A stretch of 64,000 bases of DNA from an uncultured Prevotellaceae bacterium (lineage in GTDB: Bacteria; Bacteroidota; Bacteroidia; Bacteroidales; Bacteroidaceae). The stretch covers positions 1 to 64,000 of the forward strand of contig CADAAR010000021.1 of the NCBI GenBank assembly GCA_902785945.1, read 5' to 3'. Position numbers and translations under genes: made by a program. This document shows positions 16,484 through 25,460 of the stretch, piece after piece; the first letter of the stretch is position 1, and each line of letters starts with the position of its first letter. The notes below the pieces were generated by a model. The model had not been told where the DNA came from. It worked only from the letters and a program-made list of their open reading frames with translations, and did no database searches.

Positions 16484-18435
16484 TCACGAATGGGGATACC
16501 GCTGAGGGCAAGCCAACTGGGTTCCGAACTGACGGGTGTCTTGTTGAAGTGGTAGACGGTATTGAACTCCTGACCTTTCATCATCAACTGGTACAAGTTG
16601 CCAAAGTTACTGTCACGCTCGTCGGGATTAATGTTTTCAATATAATAGTCATCGCGGCTGAAGGAGAACTCCACTTTTCGCAGCGAGCGTGACAGGTGGA
16701 TGACCTTGTCCTCGAAACCGAATCTCCATACATACATCTTGCTCTTCTCCAGCAGGTATTGCAACTGGTTCTCGAATTTGTTGGCAGCATCGCTGATCTT
16801 GTGCATCTCGATATCATGTTTGCGCTGCTCAAGGTAAAGGAGACGCTCATTAGTAATGTCGCGTGCTGTGATGATATAATAAATAATCTGGTCGTTGTCG
16901 AGGACGGGGTAGATGCGAAATTCGATATATTTGTCGATTCCTGCCTGAGGTATTTCAAGGTGTTGACATACATGGAAATCGTCATGACTTTCAGGTGAGA
17001 AGTCATTTTGCAAGATCGGCATATTTTCCAAACGTGTCTGCCTGTATATGTCGTCTCCAAGAATGTCTATACCGCTCAATTTTCGCATCTGATCATTGGC
17101 ATCGATGAATTTCTGATTGGCATCATAGAATGACATGGCGATGAGACTGGTCTTGAAAATCTTGATGTATCGCTCGCCAGTTTCTCTGGTGTTACGCTCT
17201 TCCTTGATATCATGAGTGACGTCTTTTACAGAGTCCACGATATAGCGGGGTTTACCTCCTTCCGTTTCAACAATAGCATGGCCGTGCAGATAGCGCCATT
17301 CTGGTTTTTCCGCCGTTCCCGCATTCCACTGTGTTTTCATTTCTGCAATCTTCAACCCTTCCGTTAACTTCTGTATGAGGTCCCTGATATCATCGCGCTG
17401 TCCAGGAAGAATGCGCTCGATGAACTCCTCAGTTGTCAAACCTTCGGGAGGAAGCATGTTCCCGTAGACATTATGTGCCAGATGGGTCCTCAGATCGTGT
17501 TCAATCACATAGTAGTTACCCATACTCAGAGCCTGTGTCATCATGTTGTTGATATCCTTGCGCTTGTCGATAGTTCTCTGTACACGGATACGGATTAATC
17601 GGCTCAGTAGAAGTGAAATCAGTCCCACGATGATAGCACCTACGATGATATAGATGGGAATGGGTGATGCGTCATTATGCTCTCGTTCAGGGTGGAACCA
17701 CTTATCATAGATTTTTTCCAACTGCCCAGCCTGTTCCAGACGGGCATATTCGTCATCGATGGCATCAATGAGTTCCTTATCATAGCCTATCAGACGCAGT
17801 TCTCCAGGCGGAATATCGGTAATATCAGTTGCCAGGTCCTCGAGTCCGAACTCTTTCAACTTTCTTTGAATGGGTATCTCACCCCAGAGGAAATAATCGT
17901 ATGTGCCTCGTTGTACACCGGTAAGCGCATCTTTTGGAGAGTGGTATTCAATTGTAAACGGGGGATGTGGATTCGTCATCAGAATTCGGATGGGCGCATA
18001 ATCATTGGCTTTCATAATGAGCGTATCTTCTTCTCCCAACAGATTGATCTTTGTCAGAGGCTTTTTCTCAGGACGCCTGACGGAGACAATACGGTAGAAA
18101 TGAAGCAGGTTGCGTGTCATGACATAAGGCCTCTTCATATAATTAAAGGAGAGGGCAAAGATGAGGTCTGCTTCACGACGCTCAAAGGTTTCTGTGGCCA
18201 TATACCACTCTTGCATTACATAGCGGTGAGGGATGTTCAGACGATCGAGAATGATGTTAAGCACCTCGATGTTATAGCCATCAGGTTCGCCCTTGTCGTT
18301 GCTGAACTCATAAGGTGGGAACTCCCAGTCGCTGACAATGACGAGCGGCTGCTCTTCCGTATATTCATGTATCTGCTGAGCTGTGGCAGTCAGCAGGGCG
18401 CCATGAAGTATGAATAGTATCAGTAGTCTTTTCAT
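16459..18435 (-). CDS. Sensor part of His kinase: SBP_bac_3 + TM + PAS domains, truncated by frameshift
   Basis: The 658-residue product has a signal peptide (1-19), a periplasmic family-3 solute-binding domain (about 20-250, with PPYEFSNDKGEPDGYNIEVLN), a membrane helix (about 258-280) and two or three PAS domains. It stops at 16459 right after GIPIRD and an unrelated seven-residue tail, instead of continuing into HisKA. The missing kinase part follows in the -1 frame (15728-16483), and both frames are open only over 16459-16483. An indel of a size not divisible by three is the simplest explanation. Without repair the product could bind ligand but not phosphorylate. It starts 3 bp after the stop of the fused kinase gene. 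Confidence 0.8.
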   Translation of the reverse strand: MKRLLILFILHGALLTATAQQIHEYTEEQPLVIVSDWEFPPYEFSNDKGEPDGYNIEVLNIILDRLNIPHRYVMQEWYMATETFERREADLIFALSFNYMKRPYVMTRNLLHFYRIVSVRRPEKKPLTKINLLGEEDTLIMKANDYAPIRILMTNPHPPFTIEYHSPKDALTGVQRGTYDYFLWGEIPIQRKLKEFGLEDLATDITDIPPGELRLIGYDKELIDAIDDEYARLEQAGQLEKIYDKWFHPEREHNDASPIPIYIIVGAIIVGLISLLLSRLIRIRVQRTIDKRKDINNMMTQALSMGNYYVIEHDLRTHLAHNVYGNMLPPEGLTTEEFIERILPGQRDDIRDLIQKLTEGLKIAEMKTQWNAGTAEKPEWRYLHGHAIVETEGGKPRYIVDSVKDVTHDIKEERNTRETGERYIKIFKTSLIAMSFYDANQKFIDANDQMRKLSGIDILGDDIYRQTRLENMPILQNDFSPESHDDFHVCQHLEIPQAGIDKYIEFRIYPVLDNDQIIYYIITARDITNERLLYLEQRKHDIEMHKISDAANKFENQLQYLLEKSKMYVWRFGFEDKVIHLSRSLRKVEFSFSRDDYYIENINPDERDSNFGNLYQLMMKGQEFNTVYHFNKTPVSSEPSWLALSGIPIRDWFPSNRN

Positions 18436-18438
18436 GTT

Positions 18439-21400
18439 TTACTTCTTATTTCTTACCACTTCCGTTGCTTTACAAGGGATGGAGAACCATACCGTCGTTC
18501 CCTTATTGATTTTTGACTTGATATTGATAGTGCCACCCATCTGTTGAATCAGCTCATGGCAGATACTGAGACCCAGTCCGGAACCTATATTCGCTCCTGT
18601 TGCAAAACGCTCGAAGATGGTAGGCAGCAACTCTTCTTCAATGCCTTCACCCGTATCTTCGACGGCAATGATCAGACGATCGCCGATATAGTCGATTCTT
18701 GCATGAACAGATCCTTTGTGCGTATGTTGGCAGGCATTGAGGATAATCTGATCAAGAATCACACTGACGTTTTGCGCATCAATCTCCACCACTAATTGCT
18801 CATATGGGTTCTCCACGATATAATCCACCCCTGTTTCCTGGTTCATTTCCCAGCAGGTCTGACAAGTCATGTCGAAGGTCTTGGCAAAATCTGTGAATTG
18901 TGGTTTGATTTCTATCATCTTGGCATCAAGGCGCGACAGGAAGAGGATGTTATTGATCAGTCTTAATAGAACGCGCGAGTTGTCTTTGATCTCATCGATA
19001 AAGATACCCTCATCATCTGTAGTGTGATCCATCTGGAAGAGCTCTGCAAATCCTACGACAGCATTCAGTGGCGTACGAATTTCATAACTCATGTTCCGGA
19101 GGAAAGCATTCTTCACTACTTCCACTTCCTGAGCCTTGGCGGTTTCCTTGGCCAATTCCTTTTGGGTATGCATTATCTCGCTGACATCACGACACATGCC
19201 AAAATAATACCTGGCGATGCCTTCGTTGTCAATGATAGGTACCATGTGCATCTGCAAACATAGCTGATAACCGCCTTTGACACGCAGGTTGGTATGGATG
19301 GTGGCTTCAATAGGCGTGATAGAGCGGTTATCCATATTCATAATGATACGGCTTACCGTCTGTTTGTCGCTCTCATGTGTCAGCGAGAAGGCGCGTTGCT
19401 GGGTAATCTCATATTCCATATGACCGATCTCGCTGTAGATAGCCAGTTGATGGGTGTCGGGATAATAGTTCATCATACGTACACCTCCAACCTTCAGCAC
19501 ATAGTTGATATTGCTAATATAGCTCGTTACCTCCTCATTGGCCTTGGCCAACTGCTGCAGGTTTCTCTGTCGTTGTAGATAGGAGTTGGCAACCTCCGTC
19601 ATATCACGTCCTGAACTGTAGATACCCATCAGTTGTCCGTTTTCGTCTCTCACAGGTACAATCTGCACTTCATAATATCCTTTTTCACCTTTGATAATCT
19701 TGCTGCTCGTACGTTCTTTCTCGCCTTTTCTGATAATCTGTGTGAGATAAGTGTATTCCATGTGCTCCACATCAAGCTCTGGCATGCCCAGTAAATCGCG
19801 GATTGTGGTATTCTTCTCTAATGCCTTTTCCAGTGTGGTGTTAAACGACTTACATGCTTTTTCGTTAAGGTCGCGCAGGTTGCCATCCTTGTCATAGTAC
19901 GACATATCTACTAATGCGGAATTGAAAATGGCCTGATAACGAAGCAGATTATCGCGTGTAACATATCGCACCCGTTTCTCTTCTGTGATATCGCCGCGGG
20001 TACCAATGATAACAGCAGGTCGCCCGTTCTTATGGTATCTCAATACCGACAAAGTCATGGTATACTCTCTGGATCCACTTTCTATTTCACTTTTTGTTCG
20101 CAAGTCGACGGTATCATTTTCCTTTTCGCCACGAACAATACAGTTGATGGCTTCAACCATATGCTCAAAGTCTTCCCTGACGTACTGCTGTGCCACTTCC
20201 TGTAGGGATAGATTGCCCTTGGGAATGCCGTTCTCGTCCAACTGGGTAAATATCTTACTGTGGATGTCATAAGTCCAGAAACGCACATTACTGGTTTTCA
20301 GAATCAGCGACAATCGGGCGTTTTTCTTGCGCAGATCTTTCGTTAGTTTCTTTTCCCTAATGCGGTAGAAGAAATAATAGAGTATAAAAAATAGCGCAAA
20401 TGCTGCTACTGCAGCCGCTAATTGCCAGATCCATGAGGGGATACCTGTCTCGATACGCTCAGGATAAAACCATTTGTTCTGAATGCCTTGGAGTTTCTCT
20501 TCCGACAGAAGGACGGTATAAACACTATCCAACTGGTTCAGTAGCTGTTTGTTCTTTGAGATAAACTTATACTCACCGTGGGGGATGTCGATAGGCGAGA
20601 GTTCCAGATTCTTAATCTGGTACTTATGGATGAGCCATTTCAGCGACATTGTATTCCATACAATCTCGTTAGTTGGATCGGCACTCGCTTTCTGGATAGC
20701 CTCCTTCATGTCATCGAAACCCTCTGCATTGTTGCCCCAACCCTTGTCTTGCATGAGATGGTGACTAAAGCTTCCTGTATGAACAATGACCTTGTGTTTA
20801 CTCAGGTCTTGGAACGACTTGACTATAGGCACCTTATCTTTTTGGTGAACCACACTATGAGTGAAGAGGTGTATGATAGACTTTCCATATTCTCCATATT
20901 CATGGTGGAAGTTGGCTTCCATACCAAAGATCAGGTCTGATTTGCCTTCTTTCAGGTCATTGAAAGCATCCAAAGTAGGCTTGAGCTTGATAATATAGGG
21001 AATGTCGAGTCGCTTGAAGATCATCTTCAAAAGGTCGATGTTGTAGCCGTCAGGCTCTCCGTTCTCATTGAGGAAGGTATAGGGCCATAGATCCCATGCA
21101 TCCTCATAGACAAGTGGACGTTCTACAGAGAACACCAATGTACTGTCGTTTTTCGTTTGTGCCGTCAAGGGCGAGAAGTTGAGGGTAAGCAGCAGAATGA
21201 ATACTTTCACGATTGTTGGTACCCACATCCAGAAAGTAGAGCCTTTGCCTTCACCTTCCGACTCTACACCAATCTTGCCACCGCATTTCTCGCAGATAGC
21301 CTTGCAGATGCTCAATCCGAGACCCGTACCTTGCACGTAGTCGTTGAGTTTGACAAAGCGTTCGAACACCTTTTTCTGGTCTTTCTTTGGAATGCCTGTT

Positions 21401-23190
21401 CCAGTGTCCTCACAGTAGATGCGGATACCGTCGTCCTGTTTGGAATAACCCACTTTGATGTGCCCTTCCTGAGTATATTTCACGGCATTGGTTACGAAGT
21501 TGGTGACAACCTGCTGGATGCGGCCTGGGTCGAGATGAGCGGGGAGTGTCTCATAAGGATTGTCTTTTATAAACGTTACCTGTGGGTTCTGTACTCGCTC
21601 TGAAACTGAGGCGCAGATGTCGTCGAAGGTCTTTGAGAAGTCGATATCTTCAGACTCAAGAGTGATGCCGCCAGCATCTTCTGTCGAAAGGGCTAGCAAA
21701 TCACTAATCAGTCGCATCAGCATGTCGCAGTTGTTCATGATCACACGGATAATCTCTTGTTTCTCTTCTTTTGTCTCCAGCATGGACAGCACATCTGAGA
21801 ATCCCACAATCGAATTGAGAGGTGTACGTATCTCATGGGTCATGTTGGCCATAAAGGTACTCTTCATCATACCCGACTGTTTCGCACGTTCTGTCTCCTG
21901 TTTCAACTGTTCCTGTTTCCTCATCAGCGGTGTCATATTACGAATCACACCATAGCATTCTACAAGCTTGCCGCTCTCATCGAAGTGAGGCAGACTGTCG
22001 AGCATGTTCCACTGCATCTCATCATTGTCATGGAAAATGGGACGCGTATAGCAAAGGTGGGCTATAGGCTTTGAGAAAAAGAGTTCAGGTTGGGAGAGAC
22101 TCTGTGCAATCATATCGTCATTGATGAAGAAAGATCCCAGTTCTTTAAAACTCAATACCTTGTCTGGCTCGGAGAGCTTTTTGTAGAAAGCAATTTCGTT
22201 TTTGATGAAGTCTGCGCGCCAGAAACGCATGTCGCATTCTTCCATCAAGTACTGCAGCTCGTTCTCATACTGCTGTATCTCCTCGTTCTGTCGACGGATA
22301 AAGGCCTCATTTTCTCGGTTTTTTATAAAAAGTTCGCGTTCCTGCGTCAGATCGCGGATGGAGAGCGTGAGATACAATAGTTCCCCTTGTTCGTCGTAGA
22401 TGGGGTGTAAGCACATCTCGGCAAAGAAGTTCACGCCTCGCTCTAAAATTACACACTTGGTACAGAAGAACAGATCGCTGGTCTGTTTTCTGCTGATCAG
22501 CTCATGGAAGAGGGGCACGTCAAACAAAGGCGTATCGTAATAGTAGGGATCACGTTCTGACTGGAACTTCATAATCTCTCTGGTTTTTTCGTTCACGTTC
22601 ATCAGATAACCATCCTTGCCAAAGAAGGCCAAACCCACAATGGGCTGTTCATAGATATTACGATACCTGTCGGTGAGTTCCGTGTTTTTTTGATCCTGCT
22701 CTATCTGCTCTGTCAGGTCGGTTAATACACAGAAGATATTTGTAGGTGTCTTTAAAGTGGGATTGGCGTATTCTGCAATACCTAAATCGCGATAATATCG
22801 CCAATCTGCAAGCCCCTGTCCCTTATTGATATCCCAACGGAACAAACATTGTGACGTTTTCTCTCCAGCAACCAGCTTCTTGCAGAAGTCGATGTAAATC
22901 TGGCGATCTTCGGGATGGATATAGTTGAGGCTCTCCTCAAAACTCATGCCTTCTGGAGGAAGGAAATTGCCGTGCATGTTCATGGCATGATGGTCGCGGA
23001 TGGAAAGTCGCAATACGCTATTGTTGCTCATATTGAGCGTGTGCTTCATGATGACCGACAAGTCTTTGGCCTGCTCAGACTTGCGTCGTATGCGGAGAAT
23101 GCTGATTCGGTTAAACCCCCAAGTGAGTATAAAGAGGAAGAATATCAGCAGTACGATCAATATTGTTACGTTATCAATGCCGTTGCCCAT
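18439..23190 (-). CDS. Fused double sensor kinase (His-type kinase + SBP_bac_3 Tyr-type kinase)
   Basis: A 1583-residue protein made of two kinases. Part 1 (1-660): one N-terminal membrane helix (about 8-28), PAS domains, HisKA with NMTHEIRTPLN (His452) and an intact HATPase. Part 2 (661-1583): a hydrophobic signal-like helix (about 661-678), a periplasmic family-3 binding domain, a membrane helix (about 919-943), PAS domains, a HisKA-like segment NMSYEIRTPLN with Tyr1369 in place of His, and an HATPase with intact N-box (LNACQHT) and G-box (GSGLGLSI). The junction WVPTIVKVF has no stop; Val661 is encoded by GTG and looks like the old start of part 2. Part 1 resembles the interrupted kinase downstream, part 2 the 710-residue protein upstream. 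Confidence 0.9.
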   Translation of the reverse strand: MGNGIDNVTILIVLLIFFLFILTWGFNRISILRIRRKSEQAKDLSVIMKHTLNMSNNSVLRLSIRDHHAMNMHGNFLPPEGMSFEESLNYIHPEDRQIYIDFCKKLVAGEKTSQCLFRWDINKGQGLADWRYYRDLGIAEYANPTLKTPTNIFCVLTDLTEQIEQDQKNTELTDRYRNIYEQPIVGLAFFGKDGYLMNVNEKTREIMKFQSERDPYYYDTPLFDVPLFHELISRKQTSDLFFCTKCVILERGVNFFAEMCLHPIYDEQGELLYLTLSIRDLTQERELFIKNRENEAFIRRQNEEIQQYENELQYLMEECDMRFWRADFIKNEIAFYKKLSEPDKVLSFKELGSFFINDDMIAQSLSQPELFFSKPIAHLCYTRPIFHDNDEMQWNMLDSLPHFDESGKLVECYGVIRNMTPLMRKQEQLKQETERAKQSGMMKSTFMANMTHEIRTPLNSIVGFSDVLSMLETKEEKQEIIRVIMNNCDMLMRLISDLLALSTEDAGGITLESEDIDFSKTFDDICASVSERVQNPQVTFIKDNPYETLPAHLDPGRIQQVVTNFVTNAVKYTQEGHIKVGYSKQDDGIRIYCEDTGTGIPKKDQKKVFERFVKLNDYVQGTGLGLSICKAICEKCGGKIGVESEGEGKGSTFWMWVPTIVKVFILLLTLNFSPLTAQTKNDSTLVFSVERPLVYEDAWDLWPYTFLNENGEPDGYNIDLLKMIFKRLDIPYIIKLKPTLDAFNDLKEGKSDLIFGMEANFHHEYGEYGKSIIHLFTHSVVHQKDKVPIVKSFQDLSKHKVIVHTGSFSHHLMQDKGWGNNAEGFDDMKEAIQKASADPTNEIVWNTMSLKWLIHKYQIKNLELSPIDIPHGEYKFISKNKQLLNQLDSVYTVLLSEEKLQGIQNKWFYPERIETGIPSWIWQLAAAVAAFALFFILYYFFYRIREKKLTKDLRKKNARLSLILKTSNVRFWTYDIHSKIFTQLDENGIPKGNLSLQEVAQQYVREDFEHMVEAINCIVRGEKENDTVDLRTKSEIESGSREYTMTLSVLRYHKNGRPAVIIGTRGDITEEKRVRYVTRDNLLRYQAIFNSALVDMSYYDKDGNLRDLNEKACKSFNTTLEKALEKNTTIRDLLGMPELDVEHMEYTYLTQIIRKGEKERTSSKIIKGEKGYYEVQIVPVRDENGQLMGIYSSGRDMTEVANSYLQRQRNLQQLAKANEEVTSYISNINYVLKVGGVRMMNYYPDTHQLAIYSEIGHMEYEITQQRAFSLTHESDKQTVSRIIMNMDNRSITPIEATIHTNLRVKGGYQLCLQMHMVPIIDNEGIARYYFGMCRDVSEIMHTQKELAKETAKAQEVEVVKNAFLRNMSYEIRTPLNAVVGFAELFQMDHTTDDEGIFIDEIKDNSRVLLRLINNILFLSRLDAKMIEIKPQFTDFAKTFDMTCQTCWEMNQETGVDYIVENPYEQLVVEIDAQNVSVILDQIILNACQHTHKGSVHARIDYIGDRLIIAVEDTGEGIEEELLPTIFERFATGANIGSGLGLSICHELIQQMGGTINIKSKINKGTTVWFSIPCKATEVVRNKK

Positions 23191-23192
23191 AA

Positions 23193-25325
23193 TTATATTA
23201 TTTCTGTCTTCTTATCGAAACTTGCCATCTCACAGGGAATACTGATGTAGAAGGCCGTACCCTTGCCTTCTTCTGACTGTATCTCGATAGTGCCGTTCAT
23301 TTGTTCTACAAGTTCTTTCACAATAGGCATGTCAAGGCCTGTACCCTGACGTTCCACACTCTCGTCGTGTACAAAACGGTCGAATACCTTGCTAAGTGCT
23401 TCGGCCGAGAGGCCAGGACCTGTATCCTCGATGGTAATCATCAATTCGCCGTGTCTGTATTCGTATTTGGCGCGAATGGTACCTTCTATGGTATGCATGG
23501 CTGTCATGGTACATATCTTTTCAATGACCATTGCCAGGTTCGTTTGATCGATGTTCACCACTAGCTGGTTATAGGGATTATCTACGATGGCTTTCACGTT
23601 GGGTGAAATATTTGACCAGCCCATATAGCACCATCCCTCGAAGAGCAGGGCGAAGTCGCTCATCTGGTAGTTATGTTCAATCATATGGGCATCAAGACGT
23701 GAGATAAACAGAATGTCGTTGATTAATTGCAGCAAAGTGCCAGTATTCTTCTTGATTTCCTCAGCAAATACGGGCTCGTCTTCTTCGTTGTGCTCACCGT
23801 TATACAGACCTGCGAAACCGATCACAGCATTCAGCGGTGTACGCAACTCGTAGCTCATGTTCAGTAAGAACGAGTTTTTCAGCTGCTCTGTTTCCTGAGC
23901 CTTTGCCGACTCTTCCTGTAGTTGCATTTCTGTATAAGTCATCTCCGTCTCATTGCGGCACATTCCGAAATAGTGAGTTACCTCACCCTCTTTGTTGGTG
24001 ATGGGCATAAGGTTGAAGTTCAGGAAGATATTACGCCCGAAATCGTCACGCAGCAACGTCTCTAGGGTTATCGTAATCACCCCTTTCCTGCGGTTGTCCA
24101 TGCGGGTGAGCAGTCCTCTGGCCCTACGCCTTTCCTCCGGTTTGATGAGTGAGAGTGCACGCACCTGTGTCAGCCGGTACTGGGCTTGTTTTAGGTCGCT
24201 CGATACTTCCATCATGTGCGTATCGGGGTCGTAATTCATTAGTCGCACGTCGCTCACCTTCAGCGAGTAGTTGATATTTCTGATATATGCCTCAATAGCC
24301 TTCGTTGTCTCTTGCAGCTGTTTGGCGGCCTCCATCTGTCGGTGCTGCGAAAGCACCATCTCAGTGATATTTTTACCTGCAAGGACTACGCCTGAGAGTG
24401 CTCCCTCATGGTCGTGGATGGAAGTCACATTCTGTTCGTAGTAAACACCTTCTTGGCCTTCTTCGAATTCGCCCATGGGGTTTTTGATATCTTTCACCTT
24501 GGTGTATGTCGAGGAGTACATCTTGTCGAGCGTATTGAAGTCCACTCCTTTCAGGGCTGGCATGTCTGCCAACGTGATCTTTGAGTCGAGCAATGCCTGC
24601 TTGTCCTTGACCATCAGCGACTCACAGGCTTTGTCGTTGATTTCCTGTATCACACCGTTGGCATCGAAATAAATCATGTCGATGAGTGAGGTGTTGAACA
24701 CCGTATGGTACATCAATGCCAGATTGCGGTTCTTTGTAGCCTTCTCCTGATCTTCGGTGATATCTTGTTGAGTGCCTAGCAGGATGGTAGGCTTGTTACG
24801 CTGGTCATAACGCAGAATGGATATGGTGACGTTATAGATATGCTGCTTGCCGTCAGCTTCCTTGTCGGGCGCACTTTTCACCGTCAGCGAACCGAAACGT
24901 GATTCCCAATTGCAGATGTCCTGTATGATCTTACGCATGGACAGGAAATCCTCGCGGTCGTAGAATTGCGAAAAATCGATAGGAATGTAGACGGTCTCCT
25001 TCTGACCATGCTCTGAGAATTTGGTGAAGGTCTTTTTGTTGACGTCATAGGTCCATGTCTGTGTTTTACTCGATTCAAGGATCATAGCCAGTTGAGCATT
25101 CATTCGCTCGGTATCGCTGCTGACCAGTTTCTCGCGAAAATAGTATATACGGTTGTAGAACAGCATGACGAAAACGGATATCAGGAATGCGGCTACAAGG
25201 TAGGCTACAAGATGTCGGGTGTCGAAAGCCGCTCGTACGTCTTCTATTTGAGCATAAGCCAAGATGGGCAGCATGAGTGCTGCACATATGAATACAAGCC
25301 TTTGTTGATTTTTATATATGCGCAT
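23193..25325 (-). CDS. Sensor kinase-like protein with Tyr in place of phosphoacceptor His
   Basis: The 710-residue protein has a signal-like helix (1-25), a very short periplasmic stretch, a second membrane helix (38-57), PAS domains, a HisKA-like segment NMSYELRTPLN with Tyr492 where His is expected, and an HATPase-like domain. That domain keeps the D-box (IEDTGPGL) but has Met607 at the N-box Asn position and GTGLDM instead of GTGLGL. It is therefore probably inactive as a kinase. It is the first gene of the operon, 2 bp before the fused kinase, behind a good promoter. It is clearly paralogous to residues 940-1583 of the fused protein, without the binding domain. Confidence 0.88.
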   Translation of the reverse strand: MRIYKNQQRLVFICAALMLPILAYAQIEDVRAAFDTRHLVAYLVAAFLISVFVMLFYNRIYYFREKLVSSDTERMNAQLAMILESSKTQTWTYDVNKKTFTKFSEHGQKETVYIPIDFSQFYDREDFLSMRKIIQDICNWESRFGSLTVKSAPDKEADGKQHIYNVTISILRYDQRNKPTILLGTQQDITEDQEKATKNRNLALMYHTVFNTSLIDMIYFDANGVIQEINDKACESLMVKDKQALLDSKITLADMPALKGVDFNTLDKMYSSTYTKVKDIKNPMGEFEEGQEGVYYEQNVTSIHDHEGALSGVVLAGKNITEMVLSQHRQMEAAKQLQETTKAIEAYIRNINYSLKVSDVRLMNYDPDTHMMEVSSDLKQAQYRLTQVRALSLIKPEERRRARGLLTRMDNRRKGVITITLETLLRDDFGRNIFLNFNLMPITNKEGEVTHYFGMCRNETEMTYTEMQLQEESAKAQETEQLKNSFLLNMSYELRTPLNAVIGFAGLYNGEHNEEDEPVFAEEIKKNTGTLLQLINDILFISRLDAHMIEHNYQMSDFALLFEGWCYMGWSNISPNVKAIVDNPYNQLVVNIDQTNLAMVIEKICTMTAMHTIEGTIRAKYEYRHGELMITIEDTGPGLSAEALSKVFDRFVHDESVERQGTGLDMPIVKELVEQMNGTIEIQSEEGKGTAFYISIPCEMASFDKKTEII

Positions 25326-25357
25326 AATTTGGTTTCCAGTCTTGTAGTAATCATGCG

Positions 25358-25388
25358 CAAAGATACGAAAAGATGTTTAAATAACAAA
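25358..25388 (-). promoter_or_regulatory. Promoter of kinase operon
   Basis: On the minus strand TTTG (25385-25388), 19 bp, TATCTTTG (25358-25365): full consensus, 32 nt before the ATG at 25325. It is the only strong leftward promoter motif noticed upstream of the run ending at 14843. Confidence 0.75.
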
Positions 25389-25399
25389 ATGTTTCGTCA

Positions 25400-25438
25400 A
25401 AAAAAACACAAATTGCCCCATGATTGAGGCAATTTGTG
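25400..25438 (-). terminator. Terminator of cysK
   Basis: An 11-bp perfect stem (25407-25417 with 25428-25438) with a 10-nt loop is followed on the minus strand by seven T. It isolates cysK from the kinase operon promoter immediately beyond. Confidence 0.8.
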
Positions 25439-25460
25439 CAGAAAAAGTGTAAAAATACGC

